Shown: positions 27,261 to 37,428, counted from the first letter of the stretch. The stretch is 60,577 nucleotides of DNA from an uncultured Bacteroides sp. (GCA_947074195.1 CAMTOS010000006.1:1-60577), one strand, 5' to 3'. The notes: generated from the letters alone by a model not told the origin. Numbers and translations: made by a program.

Positions 27261-28184
27261 CTATTCAGAGGGTTTTTCGGATGGAATATCCTCTTGCTTT
27301 CTGTAACTTCCCGGAGTAGTTCCGGTATGATGTTTAAAGTATTTGCCGAAAAAAGATTGGGTAGGGAAGTTCAGTTCATAACTAATCTCCTGAATACTCA
27401 TATCGGAGTATTTGATCAGATTCTTAGCCTCGAGAATCACAAACTCATCAATCCATTCTGCGGCCGATTTATGACTAACCTGCTTGACTATGGTTGTCAG
27501 ATATTTCGGTGTAATCGCGAGTTTATCGGCATAAAAACTAATCATACGCTCCTTTTTATGGAATTTGGTAATGAGATCCATGAAATTAAGATAAATCTTT
27601 TCGGCTCTCGATTTATTCGATATTTCGGTCAGCTGAAGATTCTTTTGTTTGCTAAGTATTGATGCCAGACTGAAAGCCAGCGCACTACCTACTTTATACA
27701 TTGCCTCTTTTATAAATTTATCCTGATGCGATTTTGCCAATGTGGTGAATAGGGTGAAATAATACTCAAGAAGCAAACTTTCGTCCTCATTAAGCATCAG
27801 ATAAATACCATTCAGGAATTGCGCATACAAAGGCATAAGACTCTTTATATCAAGGTGCATTTCCTGAAAGAATTTTTCTGAAACAAGAAAGGCTTTCGCT
27901 TCAATATTATTGGTTTCGATGATCTGAACAAATTTGCCCGGATCAATCAAAATCATCATGCCGGCTGTAACCTCTATCTCTTCGAGATTAATCCTGATTT
28001 TAGCACTCCCGGATTTTATACAAGCACCAGTATAGGCTTCTATCCTGCATGGTTTCTGAAATAAAGTATCAACAAGCTCATTGAAAGAGTCGAGTAAAAT
28101 ATAGTCATTATCTATTTCGCAGGTAGGTTTAAATATCTCTTTCAGCGATTGGATTGTAAGTTGATCTAATTTATCACTGTTCAT
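27261..28184 (-). CDS. AraC-family transcriptional regulator
   Basis: 307 residues from the ATG at 28184. An N-terminal sensor domain of cupin-like pattern (about 30-150) is followed by an AraC-type DNA-binding domain at the C-terminus (about 205-300) with two helix-turn-helices, including ADKLAITPKYLTTIVKQVS and QEISYELNFPTQSFFGKYFKHHTGTTPGSYR. The longer frame up to 28265 is rejected since a TAnnTTTG promoter element lies inside the extension. It faces a divergently transcribed RND efflux operon 178 bases away, the usual setting for a local activator of the pump. Confidence 0.9.
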   Translation of the reverse strand: MNSDKLDQLTIQSLKEIFKPTCEIDNDYILLDSFNELVDTLFQKPCRIEAYTGACIKSGSAKIRINLEEIEVTAGMMILIDPGKFVQIIETNNIEAKAFLVSEKFFQEMHLDIKSLMPLYAQFLNGIYLMLNEDESLLLEYYFTLFTTLAKSHQDKFIKEAMYKVGSALAFSLASILSKQKNLQLTEISNKSRAEKIYLNFMDLITKFHKKERMISFYADKLAITPKYLTTIVKQVSHKSAAEWIDEFVILEAKNLIKYSDMSIQEISYELNFPTQSFFGKYFKHHTGTTPGSYRKQEDIPSEKPSE

Positions 28185-28201
28185 TATGTCTTTTTTATTT
28201 G

Positions 28202-28209
28202 CAAATATA
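28202..28209 (-). promoter_or_regulatory. Candidate -7 element for the AraC regulator
   Basis: The minus strand reads TATATTTG, 17 bases before the chosen start codon. It decides the start against the upstream in-frame ATG at 28265. Confidence 0.6.
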
Positions 28210-28307
28210 TAGTATAAATAGTTATGAAAATGATTGAAAGGTTTAAAATTGGACATATCGAACATTTATGTAGAAGTTCTGTACTTTATATGCCTCCTTT
28301 TTAATAA

Positions 28308-28315
28308 GAACTTTG
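28308..28315 (+). promoter_or_regulatory. Possible -7 element for the RND efflux operon
   Basis: GAACTTTG differs from TAnnTTTG at one base and lies 47 bases before the adaptor start. A weak promoter would fit dependence on the divergent AraC activator, which is an inference. Confidence 0.35.
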
Positions 28316-28362
28316 CAACCCCGAATCATAACATATATATCAATACTAAAGATTAATAGAAA

Positions 28363-29397
28363 ATGAAGAAAGTCGTAATAGCGATTCATATTGTATTTGC
28401 ATGTTTTATAGTGATTATCACCTCATGCTCAGACAATAAGATGAATCAGGATAAAAAGAAAAACATTAAAGTAACAACGATGAAGGCTTCAGCCGGAAGC
28501 AATATAAACCAGAAAGACTATATAGGAACAGTAGAAGAAGAGAACATCTCGGAGCTTAGTTTCCCGGTATCAGGACAGATCAGTGGAATATACGTCAGTG
28601 AAGGTCAAAAAGTACAAAAAGGACAGCGACTGGCTTCGCTCGATATGACAAATCTTCAAAACAGTAATACTGCTGCCAAAGCTTCTTACGAACAGGCCAA
28701 AGATGGTTATGAACGAATGAAGAAACTGTATGACAACGGTAGCTTGCCTGAGATCAAATATATCGATGCCAAAACCAAACTCGATCAGGCCGAATCTGCC
28801 TATAGTATCACTAAAAAGCAGCTTGCCGATGCAGTGATTTATGCCCCTTTTGATGGTGTAATAAGCAAACGAAGCATCTCTCCGGGCGAAAACGTAATTC
28901 CGGGCAAAGCAGTTTTGTCGTTATCAAAAACCGATAATCTGAAGGTGAGATTTGCGGTTCCCGAAAAAGAAATCAGCGAAATTGCCATCGGTTCTGAAGC
29001 CGATATAAACATACCTTCTCTGAAGAATGGAGTCTACACAGGTAACATCATCGAAAAAGGAATAACTACTTCAGCTCTTTCTCCGCTTTATGAAGTTAAA
29101 GTGCTTATCAATAATAATGAAGGGAGAATATTGCCCGGCATGACTTGTCGGGTAAACATTCAGAAGAGTAATGAATCTGATCTGGTCATTATCCCTGCCA
29201 GATCGGTGATGCTCGATGGTAAAGGAAATAAATATGTTTGGGTCATGAAGGATGGCAAAGCCGAACAGACTTTTATTGAAACTGGCGATTTTCTTAAAGA
29301 TGGGGTCATCGTTGAATCCGGATTAAACGAAGGAGATAAAGTGGTCACCAAAGGCTATCAGAAGATCAGTAACGGAATGAACATTACAGAAGAATGA
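28363..29397 (+). CDS. RND efflux periplasmic adaptor (membrane fusion protein)
   Basis: 344 residues. A lipoprotein signal ends in ITSC (about 21). The order is that of MFPs: a first barrel-sandwich half with GQISGIYVSEGQKVQKGQRLASLD, an alpha-helical hairpin (about 100-145), a second lipoyl half with YAPFDGVISKRSISPGENV, then beta-barrel and membrane-proximal domains ending near the C-terminus. It links the inner-membrane pump encoded next to the outer-membrane factor. The stop overlaps the pump's start by 4 bases. Substrate range cannot be read from it. Confidence 0.93.
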   Translation: MKKVVIAIHIVFACFIVIITSCSDNKMNQDKKKNIKVTTMKASAGSNINQKDYIGTVEEENISELSFPVSGQISGIYVSEGQKVQKGQRLASLDMTNLQNSNTAAKASYEQAKDGYERMKKLYDNGSLPEIKYIDAKTKLDQAESAYSITKKQLADAVIYAPFDGVISKRSISPGENVIPGKAVLSLSKTDNLKVRFAVPEKEISEIAIGSEADINIPSLKNGVYTGNIIEKGITTSALSPLYEVKVLINNNEGRILPGMTCRVNIQKSNESDLVIIPARSVMLDGKGNKYVWVMKDGKAEQTFIETGDFLKDGVIVESGLNEGDKVVTKGYQKISNGMNITEE

Positions 29398-32300
29398 GAA
29401 AATATAACGGAATAATAGAGGCTGCCATGCGATATCGCGTGCTGGTCTTAATCGCAACAGCATTACTTGTACTTTTCGGGGTATACTCTCTTTTCGTAAT
29501 GCCCAAACAGGAATTTCCGGTTTTTACCATACGTCAGGGAGTGGTTGTAGCCGTTTATCCGGGTGCCACATCTTCTGAAATGGAAGAACAGGTAGCCAAA
29601 CCACTGGAAAGATTTCTTTTCAACTTTCCAGAAGTCAATAAGAAGAAAACCAGCACAATGTCGCGTGACGGCATTCTCTATTCGATGGTGGAGCTAAACG
29701 ATAACGTCAACAATAAAGATGAAGTCTGGTCGAAAATAAAGCACGGACTTATTGAGTTTAAGTCGCAGCTACCCTCAGGAGTGCTGGCTCTTGTGGCACA
29801 GGATGATTTTGGAGATACCTCTGCACTGCTTATATCGATAGAATCGGAAGATAAGACCTACAGGGAGTTAGAAGGTTATGTAGATGATCTGGAAGATCGC
29901 TTGCGCAGTATCGAGACAGTTTCGAACATGCGCCGTTCGGGCATCAAGAAAGAGCAAATCAATATTTATCCCGATAAGGATAAGATGAATGCCTATAAGC
30001 TCGATATGTCTGCTTTATTGTCTAAGTTATATAGTCAGGGAATTACCACTTTTGCCGGCGAGACAGAGGTAAACAATGACATCATTCCGGTGCATTTCAC
30101 TCCGGTTCTGAATTCAGAGGCTGAGCTGGAACAACAAATCATTCGTACCGATGAAAATGGCAATCACCTACGTTTAAAAGATATTGCACGCATCGAAAGA
30201 TGTTATGATCTTTCAGATGATTATATCCTGAACAACGGTGTGAGGTCTGTTATCCTGTCTCTCGAAATGCGCGATGGCTACAACATTGTGGAATATGGCA
30301 ATCAGGTAGATAAAATACTTAGCAGCTTCGAAGAGGAACTGCCCGAGAGTGTTTCTATCAGACGCATTGCCGATCAGCCCAAAGTAGTAGATGAATCGAT
30401 CCGTTCATTCGTCCGCGATCTGATGCTCTCTATCGTGATTGTAATTGTGGTGATGATGCTTCTTTTCCCGTTCCGTTCGGCAGTGGTATCGGCCATATCC
30501 ATACCGGTCAGTATATTTATCACCATCGGCATCATGTACATCAGTGGTATTCCGCTAAATACAGTAACCCTTGCCGCACTGATTGTCGTACTGGGTATGA
30601 TTGTGGACAATGCCATAATTGTAGTCGATGCTTATCTGGAAAGACTCGATAAGGGAATGTCCAGCTGGCATGCAGCTATCTCGAGCGCGAAAGATTATTT
30701 CCGTTCCATCTTTTTGGCGACACTATGTATTGCAGTAGTCTTCTTCCCATTGCTGTTCACCATGAAGGGCCAGTTCCTCGATTTTGTGGAATTCTTCCCG
30801 TGGACCATATTTACATCTCTGATGGTATCGTTCATCGTGGCCATGATACTTATTCCTGTTCTGGAATACTTAATGATTAAAACCGGACTGAAAAACCGGC
30901 CTGAGAAAAAGAAGAAATTTGATATACTGCAGGGAGTTCAGAAGACTTATGATGTGATCCTGAAATACACTTTTCGTTTTCCTAAAAGTACTTTGACGCT
31001 TGGGTTACTGAGCATCGTTGTCGGTGGTTATATCATGCTGGGACTTAATAAACGAATGATGCCGATAGCCGATCGCGATCAGTTTGCTGTGGAGTTTTAT
31101 CTGGCACAGGGAAGTGGACTCGATAAAACGACAGCCATCGCAGACAGCATCTATCAAATGTTGTCCAAAGATGAAAGAGTAAAATCTATCACCTCTTTTA
31201 TAGGCAATTCGTCTCCGCGTTTTCAGACCTCTTATGCGCCTAATCTGCCCGGAAAGAATTATGCACAGTTCATCGTAAACACCGTTTCAAATGAAGCTAC
31301 TGTTGACTTGCTTGACGAATATGCTGTTTATGCCGACTATTTCCCTGAAGCATTTATACGTTTCAAACAACTGGATTATCAGAATGTGCAGATCCCTGTC
31401 GAAGTCCGCTTTTACGGAAAAGATATCAGCAAACTGAAAGAAGCTGCCGGATTACTGATGGATGAAATGCATCACATCGATGAACTGGAATGGATACATA
31501 CCAACTATAACGAACAACAGCCCACCATCAATATTGATCTGAATGCTGACCGTGCCGGCCGACTTGGTATTAACAAAACTATGGCATCGCTTGAAACTGC
31601 ACTGAGCACGAAAGGAATGAGTGCGGGTAAAATATGGGAAGGCGATTATCCGGTATCTGTCGAGATAAAAGATGAGAAGGCAGAAAACGGTTTAGTAGAT
31701 ATAGAAGATGTCTTTATATCGACCTCAATGCCGGGTGTAACTGTGCCGTTAAGAGATATTGCCGATATCTCATATGGCTGGGAAGAAGGCCAGATTGTGC
31801 GTCGCAATGGCATCCGTTGCATCAGTGTCTTTGCAGTGGTTAAACGCGGATTCAATGAAGCAGCGGCATTCGACAAAGTAGTCTGTCTGACAGAATCAGA
31901 AATTATTCAGCAGCTGGACGATGATATCACCGTTGAATATGGCGGTACCATCGAAGGCGATAAAGATGTGGTCGAGCCGATAACTAAAACATTAATTGTT
32001 TCGATCATCATCATACTGGTCTTTATGGTGATCTATTTTAAGAAGATGAAACTGGCCATTACGGCCGTAGGTTCTGTTTCGTTGTGTTTGCTTGGTGGCG
32101 CGCTGGGACTTTATATCTTCGGTGCCGATTACAGTATGACCTGTATTTTAGGATTTATCAGTATGCTGGGTATTATTGTTCGCAATGCCATACTTATATT
32201 CGAACATGCCGAAAACCTGCAGTTCAATTATCATTTTAGTGCCAAAGATGCCGCATACGATGCAGGTAAAAGACGCATGCTGCCCATCTTCCTGACATCA

Positions 32301-32489
32301 GCAACAACTGCTGTAGGAGTAGTACCGATGATCATCAGTGGTAGTTCGCTATGGGCACCAATGGGTGCAGTAATCTGTGTTGGCACCATCGTTTCAATGA
32401 TACTTGTTGTAACCATTCTGCCTGTACTATACTGGAAAGTGTACGGCAATAAATCAAAAAGAAATACTCAATATGTCGAAAAGAAATAA
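29394..32489 (+). CDS. RND efflux transporter (AcrB/MdtBC-type)
   Basis: 1031 residues, normal for HAE-type RND pumps. The N-terminus RYRVLVLIATALLVLFG is transmembrane segment 1. A porter domain follows (about 35-335), then TM2-6 with the proton-relay region VLGMIVDNAIIVV, which has Asp-Asn instead of the AcrB Asp-Asp pair. A second porter/docking domain (about 555-860) and TM8-12 close the protein. It uses proton motive force to expel substrates through the adaptor and outer-membrane factor encoded around it. It overlaps the next gene by 17 bases. Confidence 0.93.
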   Translation: MRKYNGIIEAAMRYRVLVLIATALLVLFGVYSLFVMPKQEFPVFTIRQGVVVAVYPGATSSEMEEQVAKPLERFLFNFPEVNKKKTSTMSRDGILYSMVELNDNVNNKDEVWSKIKHGLIEFKSQLPSGVLALVAQDDFGDTSALLISIESEDKTYRELEGYVDDLEDRLRSIETVSNMRRSGIKKEQINIYPDKDKMNAYKLDMSALLSKLYSQGITTFAGETEVNNDIIPVHFTPVLNSEAELEQQIIRTDENGNHLRLKDIARIERCYDLSDDYILNNGVRSVILSLEMRDGYNIVEYGNQVDKILSSFEEELPESVSIRRIADQPKVVDESIRSFVRDLMLSIVIVIVVMMLLFPFRSAVVSAISIPVSIFITIGIMYISGIPLNTVTLAALIVVLGMIVDNAIIVVDAYLERLDKGMSSWHAAISSAKDYFRSIFLATLCIAVVFFPLLFTMKGQFLDFVEFFPWTIFTSLMVSFIVAMILIPVLEYLMIKTGLKNRPEKKKKFDILQGVQKTYDVILKYTFRFPKSTLTLGLLSIVVGGYIMLGLNKRMMPIADRDQFAVEFYLAQGSGLDKTTAIADSIYQMLSKDERVKSITSFIGNSSPRFQTSYAPNLPGKNYAQFIVNTVSNEATVDLLDEYAVYADYFPEAFIRFKQLDYQNVQIPVEVRFYGKDISKLKEAAGLLMDEMHHIDELEWIHTNYNEQQPTINIDLNADRAGRLGINKTMASLETALSTKGMSAGKIWEGDYPVSVEIKDEKAENGLVDIEDVFISTSMPGVTVPLRDIADISYGWEEGQIVRRNGIRCISVFAVVKRGFNEAAAFDKVVCLTESEIIQQLDDDITVEYGGTIEGDKDVVEPITKTLIVSIIIILVFMVIYFKKMKLAITAVGSVSLCLLGGALGLYIFGADYSMTCILGFISMLGIIVRNAILIFEHAENLQFNYHFSAKDAAYDAGKRRMLPIFLTSATTAVGVVPMIISGSSLWAPMGAVICVGTIVSMILVVTILPVLYWKVYGNKSKRNTQYVEKK

Positions 32490-33759
32490 TATCCTGTTAT
32501 TGTTATTCTCACTATTTGCCGCAAATACATTTGCTCAGACTTTTACGGTTGACGAATGTAAAAAGCTGGCTTTAGAAAATAACAATCAGTTAAAGAATGC
32601 ACGTTTAGAGATCAGTGCATCAAAAGAGACTGAGAAAGAGGCCTTTACCAACTATTTTCCAGCAGTGAGCGGTGCAGCCATGGGTGTGACTGCCAATACC
32701 GGAATGGCTAAATTAGATTTTGAACTTCCTGGTGTGGGTAGTCTGCCTGTTTCGATGTTTAAACATGGAAAGACAGCCGCCATTAGTGCCGTACAACCTG
32801 TATTTGCCGGTGGGCAGATAGTAAACGGAAATAAACTTGCTGCCATTGGAACCGATGTAGCCAGCCTGCAGATGCAAATTTCAGAAAACGATGTTATTCT
32901 GAATACCGAAGCCTATTTCTGGCAGATCGTATCCATGAAAGAAAAGCTGATCACCATCGAGATGCTCGATAAACAACTGGATCAGATTCATAAGGATGTA
33001 ACAGTTTCAATAGAAGCTGGTGTGGCTATGCCCAATGATTTACTGCGTGTAGAGCTGCAAAAACAAGAACTGGCAAGTAACAGGCTGAGTCTTGAAAACG
33101 GAGTCAATGTCATGACCCTTATGCTGGCACAATACATTGGTATGCCCGATTCGACCATTGATGTTACCTATCAGAATTTTACGGCACCGCTTAATCCCGA
33201 TGCCATATATTTCTCGCCTGCAGCAGCCTCACAGGAAAGAAACGAATACAAACTGATGCAGAAAGCAGTCGATGCCGGTAGACTAAAGACCAAAATCGAA
33301 TTGGGCAAGAATCTGCCTTCGGTTGGAGTGGGAGCAGGCTATGTTTATCACGACTTTACCGGAATAAACAATAACTTCGGAATGGTGTTCGCTTCCGTGT
33401 CTGTCCCTATTTCGGGATGGTGGGGTGGCTCTCATGCCATCAAAAGAGAAAAGCTGAAAACAAAACAGGCCATGATAGAAAAGGATAATGGCCGCCAGCT
33501 TATTGAAGTTCAGATTATAAAGACCTGGAACGATTTAAACGAAGCATACAAACAGATAGCTCTTGCCGAAACTTCCATTAAATCGGCTCAGGAAAATATG
33601 CGTCTGAACACCGATTATTTCAATGTTGGCTTATCGACCATGACTGATGTGCTCGATGCACAAACACTGCTGCAGCAGAGTCATAACCGTCTGACCGATG
33701 CCTATACAAACTATCAGCTTAAAATGACACAATATCTTATCGACACAAATCAAAACTAA
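32473..33759 (+). CDS. TolC-family outer-membrane efflux protein
   Basis: 428 residues. A signal peptide ends at TFAQ (about 22). Two OEP repeats (about 28-215 and 250-425) are rich in long amphipathic helices with spaced Ala/Gln/Leu. The second ends in YFNVGLSTMTDVLDAQTLLQQS, a very typical TolC-family segment. It is the third gene of the efflux operon, and its start lies within the end of the pump gene, so translation is coupled. Confidence 0.93.
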   Translation: MSKRNNILLLLFSLFAANTFAQTFTVDECKKLALENNNQLKNARLEISASKETEKEAFTNYFPAVSGAAMGVTANTGMAKLDFELPGVGSLPVSMFKHGKTAAISAVQPVFAGGQIVNGNKLAAIGTDVASLQMQISENDVILNTEAYFWQIVSMKEKLITIEMLDKQLDQIHKDVTVSIEAGVAMPNDLLRVELQKQELASNRLSLENGVNVMTLMLAQYIGMPDSTIDVTYQNFTAPLNPDAIYFSPAAASQERNEYKLMQKAVDAGRLKTKIELGKNLPSVGVGAGYVYHDFTGINNNFGMVFASVSVPISGWWGGSHAIKREKLKTKQAMIEKDNGRQLIEVQIIKTWNDLNEAYKQIALAETSIKSAQENMRLNTDYFNVGLSTMTDVLDAQTLLQQSHNRLTDAYTNYQLKMTQYLIDTNQN

Positions 33760-33780
33760 TATCTTTAATAGTGATTAAAA

Positions 33781-33819
33781 AAAAGACTTTCTTTCTGTGT
33801 ATCAGATTGAAAGTCTTTT
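33781..33819. terminator. Bidirectional terminator between convergent genes
   Basis: A perfect 11-bp inverted repeat AAAAGACTTTC / GAAAGTCTTTT with a 17-base loop. It has T residues on the 3' side and an A-rich 5' side, between the stop of the efflux operon and the stop of the barrel gene. Confidence 0.75.
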
Positions 33820-33844
33820 AATATGTGCAATCGTTATTTTCTAA

Positions 33845-35044
33845 TTACTTGAAATTCCAGATGAAACCTATTTGCGGTACCCACATCGCATTTTTCTTCG
33901 ATTTATCTGAAGGGGTGTCTATGCCATCAAATTTATTATTGGTAATCCAGATCATCGAATTCTTAATTTGGATATCCATATTATCCCATATATTATAGCG
34001 CAAACTCAAAGAACCGCCCAGTCCGAAAGAGAGTCCTTTAGGTTTAGTTTCACCATTCGAGAATTTTTCACCTCCATCTCTCTTATAAATATCTGCATGA
34101 AATAGTTGGCCATAGACTGTAGGCGATATAATGGCGGAAAAACCTTTAATGTCTCCTCCCGGAAAAAATAGTCCGAAGGGATTGAAGTCAAAAGAAAGTC
34201 CGAAGTTGACTACTGAAATTTTAGAATAAAGACTGTGGTATGGCAATGCACCTGTTTCAGGAGAATCCACTTTTATACCATCCGGCAAAAGATCATAATA
34301 CAAAGAGCCTGCACGTGCACCCGCTTTGTTAATACCATAATCTACAGAAAGTGAAGCAGCAAATGTGGAATTAAAATGATAGCTACCCTGTATACCAATA
34401 TCATATCCGACATATTTCTTCAGACTGGCCAGTGAAAGCATATCACCCCAGTAGAATGGAATACCAACATTAAGTCCGACGCTAAAATAGTTTTCCACCA
34501 TATCACGCCCATTAAGAATGAAGATTTCTTTCGTATCGGTAGGATATACATTTACACTCTGCACCGTTTCTTCTACAGGAATTATAATAACCGGTTCAGC
34601 GGTTTGTACCACTTTAGGTGAATTTCTCGTTCTTTTCTGCGGAACGCTTATTCTGACTATCACTGCATTTTTGCCTTCTTCATCATACTTTGTAAAGTAA
34701 TTCATCTCGAACTGATCAGTCGGAAGATTATCGCGTTGCATTATTTCATTGCGTACCATTTCTCCCAGCGTATGCGCATTTTTAAGGCATTCGCTTTCTC
34801 GCTTCGAAGATCCGTAATAAGAATCAATCAGGATTTTAATGCTGCCATCGTCAAAACCTTTACGGTTGTTTTTAATTACCTCCGAAATTCTGAGAAGATT
34901 ATAACTGTTTCCGCTGCGTGAAGTAAATTGAAGATTTTTATCAGGTATAAAACTATAAGTTAGTTCCTGATAACTGTTTTGCTGCGCATGAAGTATATTC
35001 GTTAAAAAGAATATAAATAAGAAAATCGTAAAATGCTTTTTCAT
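33845..35044 (-). CDS. Outer-membrane beta-barrel protein with an OmpA-like N-terminal region
   Basis: 399 residues from the ATG at 35044, chosen as a classical signal peptide follows (MKKHFTIFLFIFFLTNILHAQ); the upstream ATG at 35080 adds 12 residues before it. About 25-140 resembles an OmpA-like periplasmic domain (ILIDSYYGSSKRESECLKNAHTLGEMVRNEI, where OmpA proteins have a repeat of Asp/Arg positions). A Pro/Val-rich linker is next, then a strand-rich C-terminal barrel (about 185-399) ending WNFK. Proteins of this shape are often encoded next to minor-fimbria genes in Bacteroidales, but no fimbrial gene is adjacent here. Role unknown. Confidence 0.65.
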   Translation of the reverse strand: MKKHFTIFLFIFFLTNILHAQQNSYQELTYSFIPDKNLQFTSRSGNSYNLLRISEVIKNNRKGFDDGSIKILIDSYYGSSKRESECLKNAHTLGEMVRNEIMQRDNLPTDQFEMNYFTKYDEEGKNAVIVRISVPQKRTRNSPKVVQTAEPVIIIPVEETVQSVNVYPTDTKEIFILNGRDMVENYFSVGLNVGIPFYWGDMLSLASLKKYVGYDIGIQGSYHFNSTFAASLSVDYGINKAGARAGSLYYDLLPDGIKVDSPETGALPYHSLYSKISVVNFGLSFDFNPFGLFFPGGDIKGFSAIISPTVYGQLFHADIYKRDGGEKFSNGETKPKGLSFGLGGSLSLRYNIWDNMDIQIKNSMIWITNNKFDGIDTPSDKSKKNAMWVPQIGFIWNFK

Positions 35045-35439
35045 ATGTTGGGCTTTCTGATACACTGTATTGAGTATCAATAATATATTACCTTTAAAAT
35101 AAACCTCTATTGTTAATAATATATTTAACAGTATAAAGGTTCAGATAATAGCTATGTTTTGTTTGTTGTATGTTGAGCGATAGACAAAGGTATTAAAAAT
35201 AACTTAAAATTTAAATAAATAATACTGAATATGAGAGATTTGTGATATTCGGTCGTATAGTTTGCTATCTTTTAAAGAAATAGTGCATAGGCCTTTGCAC
35301 TTTTCTGCATCGCTGTAAGCACTTTGTTGCATAAGGTTCTGCACCAGATTGCCAAAGTATATGCAGTATTGCAACTTTCCTGATTATCATTTGTTCATAG
35401 TCAAAAGCAAATATTCCATCATAGTTAAAGAATAAAAGT
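35045..35439. other. Intergenic region, no gene seen
   Basis: About 395 bases, AT-rich. A hairpin AGTGCA (35282-35287) / TGCACT (35296-35301) followed by TTTT is visible. Several GCA/TGC-rich words follow. The 60-residue frame on the minus strand here has no recognisable feature. Divergent promoters for the two flanking genes must lie here, but I see no good TAnnTTTG. Confidence 0.5.
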
Positions 35440-36072
35440 ATGGCCATCCGACTGAATTCTTACCGTCCTCTTTGTATTAATGAAGCTGGACGTGAGGCAA
35501 TTGTAAAATACGATTTGCCCCCGTTTATTGACTCTTCATGCAGGAGGGACCCGGATCTGGAAAATAAATATCCATCTACAACAGCAGTATGTCGCGGCGA
35601 GAATTTTGTTCCGCGGGTTTCGGTAGATGACATTGTTGTCTATATGACCCGTACAGGCGATTATGGAATATATGCAGATAGTTACAGAGTGATGACTGCA
35701 GTGCTTAGAATAATACAGATTTATGCATCACATGAAGAAGCGGCCGAATGGTATCGTGCACATCAGGTTCCGCTGCCCAGCAATTGCATGGTTCCCGGTA
35801 ATCCGCCATTTCCATGGGATCATACAGCCCGGGTTAATAGTAAGGGATTTAATGATGTAGCAGAATGGGATGCGTTCTATCTGGCCCGAACACAACGCAT
35901 TCCTGTTTTCGTACGAATGGAAAAGTTGTTTTGCGATATTTATCATCCACCCGTATTGCCAAATGAAATATTAAAAGAAATCTTTGGGAAAATACCACAT
36001 ACTCAAACTCCTCCGGAAATTACAGAGGAGCAATATCATAAATTGCTTGCTTCGCTTAATATTATATTATAA
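35440..36072 (+). CDS. Uncharacterised protein, possible PUA/EVE- or Nmad-like fold
   Basis: 210 residues without signal or membrane segment. The pattern FIDSSCRRDPDLENKYPS, then TAVCRGENFVPRVSVDDIVVYMT, a spacer, and YRVMTAVLRI resembles small PUA-like modules (EVE, ASCH) and the nucleotide-modification-associated (Nmad) proteins, where a Cys/Arg motif and a pRV-x-xGD-V strand recur. The middle part carries EEAAEWYRAHQVPLPSNCMV and a Pro-rich segment. The match is by eye only. It is a single-gene unit. If right, it may read modified bases or RNA, which is speculative. Confidence 0.4.
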   Translation: MAIRLNSYRPLCINEAGREAIVKYDLPPFIDSSCRRDPDLENKYPSTTAVCRGENFVPRVSVDDIVVYMTRTGDYGIYADSYRVMTAVLRIIQIYASHEEAAEWYRAHQVPLPSNCMVPGNPPFPWDHTARVNSKGFNDVAEWDAFYLARTQRIPVFVRMEKLFCDIYHPPVLPNEILKEIFGKIPHTQTPPEITEEQYHKLLASLNIIL

Positions 36073-36188
36073 AACCTCTCACTATCCATAACCCGATTAA
36101 ATGATAGTAATGTAAAATAATCTTAAAATATCATCATTTATAAATATTTACACCATCCTGATTTGTATAGATTATATAAATTAGTTAA

Positions 36189-37388
36189 ATGATGCAGAAT
36201 AAAGAGTATTTGCGTTTTCAGGTGATATCTATCATGATCTGTTTTTTCGTGATGGGTTCTATAGAGATGGTGGGGATTGCCTCGAATTATATTAAGGTGA
36301 CACTGCACATTTCGGATGCTAAAGCAAGTTTGTTGCCTTCACTGGTATATATCTGGTTTGTGGTGTGTACTATACCTACAGGGTTGATTATGAATAAAAT
36401 CGGGCGTAAGCGTACGGTTCTTCTTAGTATGTCGGTGATGGCAATTGCTATGTTTATTCCTATGTTTGGTACATCTTATGAACTGATGGTATTCAGCTTT
36501 ATTCTACTGGGCATCAGCAATGTGTGTATGCAATCTTCGCTCTATCCGCTTATGTCGCATATTATTGTGGGCAAACGTCTGGCCGATTCGCTGACACTGG
36601 GCCAGTTCGTTAAAACTCTTTCTTCGTTTTCCGCTCCTTATATAGCCATGCTTGGAGCAGTCCATTTATCACATCTTTTCGACCTGAAATGGCGTCTGGT
36701 ATTCCTGTTTTATTTTGCATTGACACTCATTGCGGTATTAACGCTGACATTCTCGGGCATTGAAAACGTAAAAGAAAATCAGAAGAGTTCCACTTATCTG
36801 GAATGTTTCCGCTTATTAAAAGATCGCTTCATTCTGCTATCGTTCATCGGCATCATGTGTCATGTGGGGTTAGATATCAGTACAAATACCGTGGCGCCAA
36901 AAATCCTGATGTATCGTCTGGATATTGTTTTAGAGAAAGCCTCTTTCGGAGCCAGTCTATACTTTATCGCCCGTTTGGTGGGTTGTTTTCTGTGGACGAT
37001 TCTACTAAAGAGAGTAAAGCGTAAGTATTTCTTCTTTGTAAGTGTAGGGCTTATAGCTGCTGCCATGATTGGTCTTTATTTTGCCCATAGCAAGGCATTT
37101 ATCTTTGTCTGCATCGCAATGATAGGTCTGGGCAATGCCAATCTTTTCCCGGTACTTTTCTCCCAGGCCGTATTGAGCAAACCCGATCAGCGCAATGTTA
37201 TTTCAGTGCTTATGATTATGGGTCAGGCGGGTGGGGCCATCTTCCCGATCTGTATGGGGCTGGCATTTGACAAAGTTGGTCTGGTAGGCCCAATCTCTGT
37301 ACTCATGGTTAGTGTAGCTTATCTTATCTTCTATACATTAGTGATTCGGAAACGCGTGGATCTTGATGTGGAGATGGCTAAATCGTAG
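36189..37388 (+). CDS. Major facilitator superfamily transporter
   Basis: 399 residues with about 12 membrane segments. The loop between helices 2 and 3 reads GLIMNKIGRKRT, the MFS signature GxxxDxxGR[KR] with Asn in place of Asp. The helix-5/6 half is normal and a longer central loop lies near 185-205. Direction and substrate are not readable; the general look is that of a sugar/FucP or drug-type carrier. It starts with two consecutive ATG codons. It forms no obvious operon with the neighbours. Confidence 0.85.
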   Translation: MMQNKEYLRFQVISIMICFFVMGSIEMVGIASNYIKVTLHISDAKASLLPSLVYIWFVVCTIPTGLIMNKIGRKRTVLLSMSVMAIAMFIPMFGTSYELMVFSFILLGISNVCMQSSLYPLMSHIIVGKRLADSLTLGQFVKTLSSFSAPYIAMLGAVHLSHLFDLKWRLVFLFYFALTLIAVLTLTFSGIENVKENQKSSTYLECFRLLKDRFILLSFIGIMCHVGLDISTNTVAPKILMYRLDIVLEKASFGASLYFIARLVGCFLWTILLKRVKRKYFFFVSVGLIAAAMIGLYFAHSKAFIFVCIAMIGLGNANLFPVLFSQAVLSKPDQRNVISVLMIMGQAGGAIFPICMGLAFDKVGLVGPISVLMVSVAYLIFYTLVIRKRVDLDVEMAKS

Positions 37389-37428
37389 AAAAAGAATATT
37401 CTTTTAGAAATAAATTGATTTAAACTCT

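Noticed and set aside
35265..35447. 60-residue frame on the minus strand in the gap before the PUA-like gene
   Set aside because: No signal, domain or promoter; it overlaps the start of the plus-strand gene and looks like chance.
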